Below, piece after piece: positions 27,105-37,500 of a stretch of DNA of 64,000 bases. The DNA is from Pectobacterium betavasculorum. GTDB taxonomy: Bacteria > Pseudomonadota > Gammaproteobacteria > Enterobacterales > Enterobacteriaceae. The stretch covers positions 868,001 through 932,000 of the forward strand of contig NZ_JQHM01000001.1 in NCBI RefSeq assembly GCF_000749845.1. The letters run 5' to 3'. A program made the position numbers and the translations under genes. The notes beneath the pieces were generated by a model, which saw only the letters and a program-made list of their open reading frames with translations, made no database searches and was not told the DNA's origin. The number at the start of each line of letters is the position of its first letter. The stretch's first letter is position 1.

Positions 27105-27793
27105 TGGATAATTATTTTTTTGTTGAGGGCGACAATGGACGGATCCAGATCGATGATAATTTTAAGAATCTATCATTGGTTAAGAAAGTAACTATTCCGG
27201 CCAATATCAATTGGACTGAATTTAATGACCGATACTATAGTGATAATGCATTGGTTGCATTCCGCCCCAGCTTTCAAAATGGCGACAGTGATCCAAGCAG
27301 TGATAACGGTTATTATGCTCCAGAGTACAGAATTAGCAATGGTATATTGCGGATTAATAACTATCTGTGGGGCGCGCCGCCGCCAATGGATTTTTATATT
27401 TTTGACGCAGCGGATCCACCTTTAGAACCTGATGCAGGGCTGGCGATATTTAATGCACAAGGTGAACCAGTTTACTCAACGAATAATAGTTATTTACGTG
27501 TGGTTGAGTTACGAAGCGACACGTTAGGTTATAGTATTCCAGCAACGATCCCAAACCCTATCACAGCCCCTGTACTTGTTGGTGAGTATTCAAGTAAAGT
27601 TGCCGTTGCAGTGGTCGGAGAGGCTCACTCTGCAAGTTGGGCACCGGGTGATCGTTGGGATTTTCACCAGGTAATAAAATTCATTGGCAATAAAATATAT
27701 GCAAAATACCTTTTCGAAGAGTCAAATTCTTCGGCCGGATCGGGCAGCTACGAGCAAAACAATTTTTCGTTAATGATAATCAAGGTTGATTGA
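27104..27793 (+). CDS. Tail-associated protein with C-terminal DUF6453-like module
   Basis: 229 residues from ATG 27104 in TGATG; the longer frame from 27029 re-reads the previous gene. The N-terminal half (NYFFVEGDNGRIQIDDNFKNLSLVKKVTI) is not recognised. The C-terminal half starts AGLAIFNAQGEPVYSTNNSYLRVVE, which parallels the beginning of the upstream protein, so a duplicated module is likely. Probable tail tip or fibre accessory. Confidence 0.55.
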   Translation: MDNYFFVEGDNGRIQIDDNFKNLSLVKKVTIPANINWTEFNDRYYSDNALVAFRPSFQNGDSDPSSDNGYYAPEYRISNGILRINNYLWGAPPPMDFYIFDAADPPLEPDAGLAIFNAQGEPVYSTNNSYLRVVELRSDTLGYSIPATIPNPITAPVLVGEYSSKVAVAVVGEAHSASWAPGDRWDFHQVIKFIGNKIYAKYLFEESNSSAGSGSYEQNNFSLMIIKVD

Positions 27794-27800
27794 GGGATAT

Positions 27801-28040
27801 ATGAAAAAAATCATGATGGTTGTTTTATGTTCATCTTTTATTTTTGGATGCTCAACTAAAGACGAGCAGCAAGATGGGTGTAAGGTTATTTACTATAAAG
27901 GATCAGAACTGAACTCCGAGCGAGGCTACGTGACAGAATCAAAATTAATTAATAATGAGAAGTATTATCTTCTGAAGTCAGCTCGCGATAATGGGTGGAT
28001 TCCAGAAAAGAATATAACTTTTAATTCGTGCAAAAAGTAG
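27801..28040 (+). CDS. Small phage-encoded lipoprotein
   Basis: 79 residues from ATG 27801 (GAGGG upstream). Signal MKKIMMVVLCSSFIFGCSTKDEQ with lipobox IFGC (about 15-18), so a membrane-anchored lipoprotein with a short soluble part containing two more Cys. AT-rich. Prophage lipoproteins of this kind (Bor, Cor) change host surface properties or block receptors; the role here is not determined. Confidence 0.65.
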   Translation: MKKIMMVVLCSSFIFGCSTKDEQQDGCKVIYYKGSELNSERGYVTESKLINNEKYYLLKSARDNGWIPEKNITFNSCKK

Positions 28041-28043
28041 CCG

Positions 28044-28403
28044 ATGGATGAGTTAATAAAACGTGTTGCCATAGACAGCCGAGAACCTAATTTAATCGCC
28101 AATATTCAAAACGCCTGCCGTAAAAAGCAGGCGTTTTGCTTTGGTACGGAAAATGGCCGAATCGTATTGGTGCCAAAATCACGTAATGGCATTCCTTATG
28201 TTTTTGTCTGGCTGGCGGTCAGTGCGGAGCAGGATGGCATCGCGCGTCATCTGGATGAGGTAAGGACGCTGGCTAGAATGATTGGGGGGCGCTGGATTGA
28301 ATTCAATACTGCGAGAAAGGGCTTTATTCGGATTGCTGAAAAATTAGGGTTTGAGCGATTACACGACGAAGAGGGATTCATGACATTCAAAATCCCACTA
28401 TGA
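28044..28403 (+). CDS. GNAT-like phage protein
   Basis: 119 residues. The C-terminal GRWIEFNTARKGFIRIAEKLGFERLHDEEGFMTFKIP has the look of the last strands of a GNAT acyltransferase fold; the acetyl-CoA loop is not clear. Found between tail and ejection genes, where similar small proteins occur in related podophages. A perfect terminator-like hairpin (28108-28137) lies inside the first third of the reading frame, which is odd for a coding region. Confidence 0.5.
   Translation: MDELIKRVAIDSREPNLIANIQNACRKKQAFCFGTENGRIVLVPKSRNGIPYVFVWLAVSAEQDGIARHLDEVRTLARMIGGRWIEFNTARKGFIRIAEKLGFERLHDEEGFMTFKIPL
28108..28137 (+). terminator. Perfect terminator-like hairpin inside a coding region
   Basis: Arms AAAACGCCTGC (28108-28118) and GCAGGCGTTTT (28127-28137) with an 8-nt loop. 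It starts 68 bp after the lipoprotein stop and about 65 bp into the GNAT-like gene. It may end the lipoprotein transcript in the lysogen while being read through under Q control in late transcription. Confidence 0.65.
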
Positions 28404-28416
28404 AAAGAGGTGAATC

Positions 28417-29097
28417 ATGGGCGGAAGTAAAGGTAGTAACGAGATCAAAGAAACATCCCAGCAGCATGCTGCTGCGGATGTAGCGCGGCAACAATGGAAC
28501 CTCTACCAGAATGAGTTGAAACCCTATGAAAACCTATTTATGGATAAGGTTGAGGGGCTTAACGAGCAGCAGAAATACGACGGCATTGCTGGTGATGTAA
28601 ATTTGGGATATCAGCAGCAGTTCAGACAGGCTCGACGGCAGGCGGCCGATGGTTTGACGTCGTCAGGCGTTGATCCCAGCAGCGGTAAATTTCAATCAAC
28701 CCTGAAAGATGTAGCGACTGGTCAGGTGGCGGGGACAATTGATTCAACAAATCGCGCCCAAACAGATCAGCAGAATAAGTATGTTGCGGGACTGCAAGAT
28801 GTTCAAGCGCTGGGGGCGGGGCAAAAAGCAGAGGCGCTGCAAGGATATCAGAGCATTGCATCCGCATCGCAACAGAAAGCGGTTTCTGACGCAGAAAATT
28901 CGTTAGCGAAAGTTCAAGGCGCTCAGGGATTAGTTGGCGTACTGGGTGGTGCCGCCGTGCGGACGTATGGGTTATCAGATGCCAAAAATCAGTCAGCGCC
29001 TAGGGCATTCTCAGGATCCAAATCCGATGGTGGGTTTGGTATATCCAGCACGCCGTTTGGCGGAACAACGCACAGTAGTTGGTTAAACAGGGGGTAA
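28417..29097 (+). CDS. Putative ejection/internal virion protein
   Basis: 226 residues, Gln/Ala-rich and helical (VARQQWNLYQNELKPYENLFMDKV ... YQQQFRQARRQAADGLTSSGVDPSSGKFQSTL), ending in a Gly-rich flexible tail. Composition and position ahead of the other internal proteins resemble P22 gp7-type ejection proteins. Good AAGAGG ribosome site. No enzymatic motif seen. Confidence 0.6.
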   Translation: MGGSKGSNEIKETSQQHAAADVARQQWNLYQNELKPYENLFMDKVEGLNEQQKYDGIAGDVNLGYQQQFRQARRQAADGLTSSGVDPSSGKFQSTLKDVATGQVAGTIDSTNRAQTDQQNKYVAGLQDVQALGAGQKAEALQGYQSIASASQQKAVSDAENSLAKVQGAQGLVGVLGGAAVRTYGLSDAKNQSAPRAFSGSKSDGGFGISSTPFGGTTHSSWLNRG

Positions 29098-29100
29098 ATT

Positions 29101-29484
29101 ATGGGGTACGCATCAGACACTTTTGCGGATATCACTCGGCAGCAATACGCGGATTGGCAACAGCGATATTACCCAAAATTACAAGGCCTGATGGAGCTTT
29201 CAACCAGTGGGCAGTTAATGAACAACCAACTCGCACGTGCTGACGCGACACAGCAGCAGGCACTTCAAAGTGCAACGCTAGGTCAAGCCAATCAACAAGC
29301 TCGCTATGGTGCGTCTGTACAAAGCAATGCGGGCGATAACAGCTTGGGGTTGAAATCCGCATTGGCGATGGCGGGCTCAAAAAATGGCATACGCGAGGCT
29401 GAAACAGATCGGCAAATGGGCATTCTAACGGGTGGTTCCACATCACTTCGCGGTCTTCTTAATATTGGCGGGAGTACAACATAA
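29101..29484 (+). CDS. Putative internal virion protein
   Basis: 127 residues, Gln/Ala/Ser-rich and helical; its N-terminus (DITRQQYADWQQRYYPKLQGLMEL) resembles part of the preceding protein. Overlaps the next gene by one base (TAATG). Likely part of the set of ejected proteins. Confidence 0.55.
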   Translation: MGYASDTFADITRQQYADWQQRYYPKLQGLMELSTSGQLMNNQLARADATQQQALQSATLGQANQQARYGASVQSNAGDNSLGLKSALAMAGSKNGIREAETDRQMGILTGGSTSLRGLLNIGGSTT

Positions 29485-29855
29485 TGGGATACGGATTACT
29501 GGATATTGCGTCGCAGACACGGCAGCAAGCGCTTCAGGGCATGCAGCAATCGGCCGAGTTGGAGCAACAGCGCGAATCTGCAAACGAGCAGCTAAAAAAT
29601 ATGCAGAAACAAGGACAGATGCAGATGGTTGGCGTGGGGGCTGGTACTGGTGCGGCTGTGGGGGCTGGGTATGGGGCGGCGGCCGCAGCAGGAACTGCGG
29701 CAGGTGCCGGGGCAGCGGCAGGTGCGGGAACAGCCGCGGCAGCAGGTGGCGCTGGGGCGGGAGCAGCGTCAGGGGCAACGGCGGGGTCATGGGGTGGTCC
29801 GATTGGCATGGGTATTGGTGCGGCCATTGGTCTTTTAGCCAGCCGGTTTCTTTAA
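29484..29855 (+). CDS. Glycine/alanine-zipper protein, putative ejection protein
   Basis: 123 residues. A charged Gln-rich helix (1-48) followed by ~70 residues made almost only of Gly and Ala with GxxxG/AxxxG spacing, then LLASRF. Glycine zippers insert into membranes; in short-tailed phages such proteins are thought to help form the DNA channel through the envelope. The extreme composition and GC-rich repeats should be kept in mind for assembly quality. Confidence 0.6.
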   Translation: MGYGLLDIASQTRQQALQGMQQSAELEQQRESANEQLKNMQKQGQMQMVGVGAGTGAAVGAGYGAAAAAGTAAGAGAAAGAGTAAAAGGAGAGAASGATAGSWGGPIGMGIGAAIGLLASRFL

Positions 29856-29864
29856 GGAGGATTT

Positions 29865-31175
29865 ATGGCAGATGTGCGTGGACTGGCCGATGGATTCCTG
29901 GCTGGGTTTAATACAGCAGATCAGGCGATATCGCGCAAACGCGAATTGGGCTTACGTGATTTACAGTTACAACAGCAACAACAGGATTCGGATCGCCGCT
30001 TTGGATTGGCCCAGGAACAGTTTGATTACGGTAAAGAAACCGGATTGCGCGATTATCAGCGTCAGGTTGGGCGGGATAAACAGCAAGATGAGCAATGGGG
30101 GCTGACGCACGCGCTGAATGCTAAAAATGCCGATCGGTCATACGCTCTGCAAGCGCAGAGCAACAACTTGGCGCAACAGCGGTTTGATTTTCAGGTGAAT
30201 GAACAGAAGCGGCAAGAGCGCATTCAAAATGAAATGCCAGTTATCAAAATGTTTGCAGATCAGTTGGATAAGACTGGGAATGTTGATCCTGAATTAATTA
30301 AGCAAATATCACCTGATAATCCATTACACCCTAAGCGATTTATCGGCGATAAAGCGATTAAGAGCGTGGCGGAGATCAATCGAATCATGCCAGCGGTTCT
30401 CAAGGGCGATATGGACTATAACGATCCGGCGGCTATCAGTTTGATGAATAACGTATTATCTACACATATCCAGCGTGGGATAGGTGATAAAGATCCAGAA
30501 ACAGGTAAGACGATTAAGTCAAAAGAACTGGGACATATCGGGTTAACTGAGGACGGCCAGCGAGTAGTTCCAACCCTGAAAGTTACGTACACGGATGGCT
30601 CTGTGGCGGATAAACCCATGACCCGCTTTGGTTCGACAGATCCTAATGACACTATTGCACCGATCGCTTTGCCTCGTCTTATGGAAGAAATTCGGGGTTA
30701 TAGTCAGATGGTTGGCCAGTTAAATTACGGTGGCCGCGCGAAATTCCTCAATGACATGGTTAATCCGCCGGATAAAACCGCCGTGCGGGAAGAAACGAAA
30801 GGGCTGCGTAAAGACTTACTGGATGTTGGCAAGGCGAGAGCGAAGGCTCTGGCTGATCCAATGGCGCAAGATCCGCAGACTGCCGCGGGGATTAACTCAC
30901 AATACGACCAGTTGGAACAGCAGGTGAGAGATTCATATGGGCAGCCCCAGCAGCAGCCGAAAGCACAAGATGGTACAGGGTTGCAACAGTGGGTGGCTGG
31001 CGATCAGAGCAAAGTCGCGTTTGCTCAGAAAGCTATCGCCATGGGCGTGCCTGTATCATCATTGAGTGCGGAGCAACTGGACGCCAAGTATTTGCAGTAT
31101 ACGAAAGGGGCGAAGGCGTCTGCTGATGCTGCTGTAGCTAACCAGTTGCGGAAGGCACGGAGCACTCAAGAGTAA
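29865..31175 (+). CDS. Large internal virion protein
   Basis: 436 residues, helical and Gln-rich (LRDLQLQQQQQDSDRRFGLAQEQFDYGKETGLRDYQRQ), no signal or membrane segment. AAGGAGG ribosome site. It precedes the giant polyvalent gene and resembles P22 gp20/gp16-class ejection proteins in composition and order. Not assigned to a defined family. Confidence 0.6.
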   Translation: MADVRGLADGFLAGFNTADQAISRKRELGLRDLQLQQQQQDSDRRFGLAQEQFDYGKETGLRDYQRQVGRDKQQDEQWGLTHALNAKNADRSYALQAQSNNLAQQRFDFQVNEQKRQERIQNEMPVIKMFADQLDKTGNVDPELIKQISPDNPLHPKRFIGDKAIKSVAEINRIMPAVLKGDMDYNDPAAISLMNNVLSTHIQRGIGDKDPETGKTIKSKELGHIGLTEDGQRVVPTLKVTYTDGSVADKPMTRFGSTDPNDTIAPIALPRLMEEIRGYSQMVGQLNYGGRAKFLNDMVNPPDKTAVREETKGLRKDLLDVGKARAKALADPMAQDPQTAAGINSQYDQLEQQVRDSYGQPQQQPKAQDGTGLQQWVAGDQSKVAFAQKAIAMGVPVSSLSAEQLDAKYLQYTKGAKASADAAVANQLRKARSTQE

Positions 31176-31204
31176 GAATAGGCGCACGAGTGCGCCTAAA
31201 ATTA

Positions 31205-31372
31205 TCAACGATAGCCACCGCCACCAGGTCGAGAGTCGGCAGAGCGCCCACCACAGCGCGAACCGTCAGCCGCAGTATCTGAATCATGCTGGCAGCGGCC
31301 AGATCCCGCCATTGCTTGAAATGATGAACCTAAAGTTAACATCATAAAAAGCAGAACAATTGCTTTCTTCAT
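31205..31372 (-). CDS. Reverse-strand small secreted protein
   Basis: 55 residues from ATG 31372 (upstream ATG codons lack support). Signal peptide MKKAIVLLFMMLTLGSSFQAMA, then GRCQHDSDTAADGSRCGGRSADSRPGGGGY. The mature pattern C-x-H-x-SDTAADGSRCGxR-A/S-AD is one I recall from many small exported enterobacterial proteins of unknown function; two Cys could form a disulfide. Placed on the opposite strand between virion genes and next to repeat copy 4, so likely a moron. Confidence 0.65.
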   Translation of the reverse strand: MKKAIVLLFMMLTLGSSFQAMAGSGRCQHDSDTAADGSRCGGRSADSRPGGGGYR

Positions 31373-31463
31373 TATTATATTCCTTGAATGTGTGTAGTCT
31401 GCCAAGTAGCAGCAACAAGAGCGTAGTTCAAGAACAAACTTTTGCCTGTTATTTTTAGCCTGA

Positions 31464-31520
31464 ACGCGCTAAATTCCCCAAAGATACCAAGCCTCGCCTT
31501 AAAAAGCGGGGCTTTTTTTT
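31464..31520 (+). repeat. Dispersed box-plus-terminator repeat, copy 4 (type B)
   Basis: ACGCGCTAAATTCCCC, AAAGATACC, then arms AAGCCTCGC and GCGGGGCTT and eight T. Practically identical to copy 3 although 8 kb away. It lies on the far side of the reverse-strand secreted gene and just before the giant gene. Confidence 0.88.
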
Positions 31521-31542
31521 GCCCTAAATTCTGGAGTCCGTA

Positions 31543-34500
31543 ATGACCTACGACCCGCAGCAGCAACGCCCTGAGCAACAAGTGGCGAACAGCAACCGTC
31601 AAGCCCTAAATATTCAGCAGCCAGGTGAGCTATCCGATTTCGACCGTCAGTTCTTTTCGTCAGAAAGCTGGAATAAACCGGTAGTTGAACCCAAATCAAC
31701 CTGGAGCGATGACCTCAAGGCGCTGGTGGCTGCGCCTCTTAACATGGTGGCAGATGCTGGGCAGTTATTCAAAGCAGGCACTCAAATTCTGGATGATAAG
31801 GCGGCGGAGGGGGCTGGCTCGAATCCATTGGGGATCGATAGCGGCATGCTGGATGTTATGCGTCAGAATGCAGGTAATCCGCTATCTCGGGCAGGAAATG
31901 CAGCGATTCAAGGCGCGGGCGATCTGGCAGGAAGCGCCGCTAAATCTATTCTGGACTCTCGCACCGAAGGTGCAAAACAAGCGGCAGCTTTGGATTTCGC
32001 AACATTAGATCAGGACAGCAACGGGAATATAACGGGTATCAGTGCGGGTGAAGGGACATTCAATGCCAGCTCATGGATGCAAAATGCTATTCCTAGCATA
32101 GCTACCATGATGACGTCGGGTCTATTATCAAAAATGTCTGCCCAAGCTGCCAGAGGGGCGGTTGAGCAAACTGTCTTCAATCGCCTTAGTAAAACTATGC
32201 CAGAAGAAGCTGCCCGTCAGCTTGCGAAAGAAACCGCAGAGCGTGCCGCGGCTGTTGCAGGGAAAACGACATTCGTCGGCGCTATGTCCGCAACCGCACA
32301 GGGTCAGGGCGGTATCGACATGCGGGAGCAGATCAATAGCCTTCCATTCAATGAGTTGATGGAAAGTTCCACATTTAAAACAGCGTTTAACTCAATTGAT
32401 GCCGACCCCAACAACGCGAACCTATCTGATGGTCAAAAGTTGGATCTGGCGCGCGCTCAGGTAGCTGATCAGGCGGCAAGTGCTGTAACCGCAGATCCCC
32501 GTTTACTTGCAGTCAATATTGCCGCGTCAACACTGGGCGATCACACGTTGCTGAAACTGCTAACACGTAAGGGCGCTGCTTCTGGGGTGCTATCTGGTAT
32601 GACGATAGGAGCCGTGTCAGAAGGTGCAACCGAATTTGCTCAGGGAGCAGGGCAACGTTATGTTCAGAATGAACAGCTGATCGACACCGCAGGGCAAAAA
32701 ATCGACCCGATGAAAGATGTGCTGGAAACTGGTGTAAATAATACGGTTGTCGGTGCTGGCATGGGGGGGGCTATTGGTGCCGTCGGTGGTGTTCGTGGGC
32801 GACAGGTAGATCAGCAATCTAATCCCGAACCAACGCCCGGAGATCTTACTGGTGAGCAACCGCAATCTACGCAGGTCGATGTGCCTGAGTGGAATGTAAC
32901 TGAAAAACAGTCTTCCGAGGGTAATGGTTCGTCTATCCCCGTCGTAAAAATGGGCGATGATTCTCCCCCTCCGGGTTATACAGGTGAGTGGCGTGATGGT
33001 GGCCCTGTGATATCTGTCACTCAAGGTGCAGATAATTCACAATTCAATCCTGAGAATGTTGCTGGTACGCCACAAGGCCGCATCGATGAGTTCCGTGATA
33101 CGCCAACTTACCTCCGGCAGGATCCGCGTATTCAGGGATTTGCTGAAGACAGTGATGTGCAGCGTGCGCTTGCTGAACAACCTGATTCGCCTACCGCAGA
33201 GCAACTCATTCGCCAGCAGATTGAGCAAGGCGATCAGGGCTATTCACCGCAAGAATTGGAGGCGCTGGAACAGGCTGAAAGAATTATCGCGGCGCGTCGT
33301 CCACGCCTTCCCGCGCCAGGTCAAACATCTGTGATCGCTATGCCGGGAGAAGTCAGGCAGCCATTTGGTGATGATATTCAGGCTGGTGCTGGTCCGCAGT
33401 TTGATGCAGGGAAGCAGGTGCGCGGGCAAGAATTCATCCCCGCCGAACGCGCTCTGGCTACGAATGAGGTTGGCCGTACTAATCAGACGTATGACGGCGA
33501 GGCGGTGCCAACCAGTGCGATTGAAGATAAAAATATTATTTTCTCTGGTTCGCCGACTATTGATGAGGGGCAGACGGCACAGCCTCCGCAGTTTACTGAA
33601 GGGGAAACACGTACTCAGCGGCAGACGCGGGAATTTAGTGATGCTATGGGCGTTAACGATCAGGCTGCATTACCCGATCAACGCCACCGCGTCGGTGGTA
33701 TGCCCGTAGATGCACAAACGGAAGCCTACGCGCGGGGGGAACCGGTAGGACAATTGAAGTTTTATTATAAAGGTCGTCCATTTCCCAGCGAGTATTTAGC
33801 CGAGCGATCCAAGTGGGCGAAGATGGAGGGAGCCGTAGTTGAAGAGGTGGACGGCGGTTATGCGGTACGACTGCCGCCAACACAGGAAGATATCTCAGCA
33901 GCACAGACTTTCCCTGGATACAGAATTGCTGAAACTGCTGTTCCAGACGGTGCTGGGGGCGTGGTTAAAGGCTTCTCTGTTCTCCGGACGGACGGGAACC
34001 GTTCTGGACAGCGCGTTAGTAATCATTTCACTCATGAAGATGCCGTGCAGTCGGCGGTACGCCATAGCGAAAATGATGCATCAGAATCCCGTCAGGCAGA
34101 AAAACGGAGGAAGGAAGCTGAAGCGAAACGTGCGCCGACTGATGAGTTTCTTGATGCGCAGAATTTGACTCCTATGCAGCGTGGAAAAGCGGACAAAGCG
34201 TTGCAAGAAATGGTTCATTACACTGAATTTGATCGCCCGGTGACGAGGGCTGATGCCGTCCAGTCCTTGGTTGGTCGAGGCTGGCGCCCAGAAACAGCAC
34301 AGAGATCGTCTGAGAATGGAAAGGCAAAAACGTCGTACCGGATTGTTTCTGATGATGGCGATCTCTATAACGTAACAAAAACGGAGCATGATTTTGCTGC
34401 TCACTTGGTTGCCAGACAGGACTCACAGCCATCGGAACCCGCGGCGGACACTATCACGCTTCCATCTGGTGAGTTGCTCACGGTGACCATCGATCGGGGA

Positions 34501-37500
34501 GTCTCTGGGGCCGCCTATCTGACAACCGAAGATGGGAAACGAATCAACTCAAGCACGAAACAGATTGAGAGCATCAAACGTGAGCTTGCTGGCGATCACT
34601 CTGCCAATGGTGGTATCGGCGATCTTGCCCGGTTGAATGCCGCCCTGAAACACATACGTCAAACAGGCCAGCAGGATGCAACTGCGGCATTACCAAAGAA
34701 GAAAGACACGGGTCCGTTCTATTCGCGGCAAATGAATCGCCAAGAACAGCAAGGCTCGCTCGTCACCCAAACGCCTGCGTTCAAGAGTTGGTTCGGCGAC
34801 AGCAAGGTGATGGATGCCACTGGTCGGCCGCTGGTTGTGTATCACGGTACTGGCAGCGATTTTGAACGATTCGAGCAAAATACAAACCGGGGCGCAGGAG
34901 GGGAATCCGCAAGGCAAGGATTCTTCTTCACTACATCGTCAGACGTGGCAAACAGTTACGCAGAGGAAACGCCAGAGTTCCAACGCACTCGCGATTATGA
35001 CCGATCTCAGCGCCTTATGGACGCGGGCAAATACGAAGAGGCTGAAGCGCTTGAGCGGACTCTGGAGAGTGAGGATTACAATGGAGGGATGTCACCAAAC
35101 GTTGTCCCTGTTTATTTGTCAATAAAAAACCCGATGGTGGTTGATTTTGAAGGACGAACCTATGACGCAAGCCGTGATAATTTAAGTAAGATAATCGATA
35201 AGGCCAAAAGGAGCGGGCATGACGGCGTCCTTTTTAAGAATATCGATGATGCTCCGAACTCAGGGCTATCCCCTTCAGATCACTATGTCGCTTTCCGTCC
35301 AGAGCAAATTAAGAGCGCTGTCGGCAATCGGGGTACTTTCGACTCAAGCGATCCGCGAATTCTGTACTCCAAAGGCACGGACATCGGCGGCGGCAATGTC
35401 ATCCATGACGGCAGCTTTAGCAAGGATGGTGAACGTCCGGCGCAAGGTATGCTTCGCGACCGCGTACAGTTGGCCGCCGATGGGTTTGTCTCCCACCTTA
35501 ACGGAGCAGCCAAAATTAAAGTGAAAGCGGTGCAGACGCAGGCCGAAGCTGCCGCGATGATGCCTAACGGCATTCCTGCGGAATTCGGCACGGTTCATGC
35601 CATTTACCAGCCAGAGCTGAGCCGTGTGATTGTCATCGCGGACAACATCGCCAACGCCCGTGAACTGCGTGCCAAGCTGCGTCATGAAGTGATTGCACAT
35701 CACGGGCTGGCATCAGTGATTGGCGATGTGGAATACGATCGCATCATGCGTGTGTTACATCAGACGCGGGACAGCCAGAATAAAACCATTCAGGATGTTT
35801 GGCGACAAGTCGAACAGTCATACGGGCAGGAGTCGTTAGAAACACAGGCGAATGAGTTTCTGGCGCATATGGCAGAGCGTACCGAGCTAACGAAGCTGGG
35901 CGGTGCCTGGGATCGGTTCGTTACGCTGCTGACCAACGCATTGCGCAAAGCGGGCGTGCTTAACCCTATGGATATTACGCCAGCGGAGATCCGCAACATC
36001 CTGCGCACCATCACCGGCCGCTTCCAGAAAACGGCGATGTATGCCAATGAGCAGCCTGGCACCCGTGAGTTCGATAACACCTTCTCGCGTACCGATGCGC
36101 TGTATTCAAAAGCGGATGATGTCGATCCGCTAACGCCATTGCCGCAGGAGGCTGAGCAGTACCGCGCCGATCTGGACAGGGCTATGCGGTCGCTGAAGTC
36201 TGGTGATGTGTCAGTAAGATTAGGCAGAACACCGCCAGTGTTAAGGGCGCTGGGTGCGCCTAATCTGGATATGTTTATTAACCGTGATACCGTGCGCAAG
36301 GCCACCAATGGGGTGAAGCATAATGTCCCTTTATCGGTGATCGAAAATCTCCCTGAACTCATGCACGATCCACTTGCTGTATACCGTTCGTCTACCCAAA
36401 ACGATGCGGTAGTGATTTTACTTGAGGCGCAAGATGCAAATGGGAATCCGGTGGTATCGGCGGTGCATATGAATGCCAGAAAGCAGAATATGGAAATTAA
36501 CAGAATTGCTTCAGTTTATGGCACGGTAGGCGGAATGTCTAAAGTACAAGGGATGGAGGATGCTGGGTTGGTGCTGTATCGGCGGGCAAAAAAAAACCCT
36601 AACCAGCCTCATTCAGCCGGACTCCAATTGTCCGGGGAGAGCACTAACCAGGGTTCAGACTCTGCCAGTCGCCGATACTCACAGGGGCTTCAATTGCCCA
36701 AGGAGGGCGACCCCGCAGAATCAAGTAGAAATATACTCTCTTCCGCCGACATCCGCAAGAACAAGACGCTGTACTCACGCTCTGGCAATCCAGCAATGGA
36801 CGCCGAAACTAGCCGTAAAATGGGCTTCAACGTTGAAAAGGGCTGGTTTGATAAAGCCAAAGACTTCTATCAGATGGCAGCCGATAAAGATCGGACGGAA
36901 CTGAAGCAATGGTGGCAAGAAACCTTCCGCAAACTGAACACGAAAACCTTTGACGGTCTGGCACCGTTAAAATACGCCGAAGATGCGGCAGGTAAATCTG
37001 ATGCGATGGTTTCCGGCTACACGGCGGCGCGTATGTCTGCGGGTTCTGGTTCGGTGACGGCGGCAGTTCTGGAACACGGTCTGGTGCGCTATAACAAGAA
37101 AGAGGGGATTACTGAGCGCATTCCGGGTACAGGTAAGGCTGATTCTTTGATGGGCATTCTGGACGGACTTGGCAACCACCGTGAAAACTTCCTCAAATGG
37201 ATTGCTGGCCACCGTTCGGAGCGCCTCATGTCCGAGGGCAAAGAGAATAACTTTACCGCTGATGAAATTGCCTACATGAAATCGCTGAACCGTGGGAATG
37301 AACAACTGTTTGCCGATCAAAAGGTAAAATATGATGCGTTTATCAAGTCCATCATCGACCTACAGCAGGATATGGGCCTGATTGATCCAGATAGTCGGGC
37401 GACATGGGAAGATGCCTGGTATCTGCCTTACTACCGTGAAGCGGAGAACGGCGAAACACACGGCCCGTGGACAACACGCGGTATTGCCAACCAGAGCAGC

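Noticed and set aside
29432-29911. A Gly/Trp/Cys-rich frame overlapping the Gly/Ala-zipper gene
   Set aside because: Low-complexity shadow of the GC-rich repeats in another frame; no family-like features.
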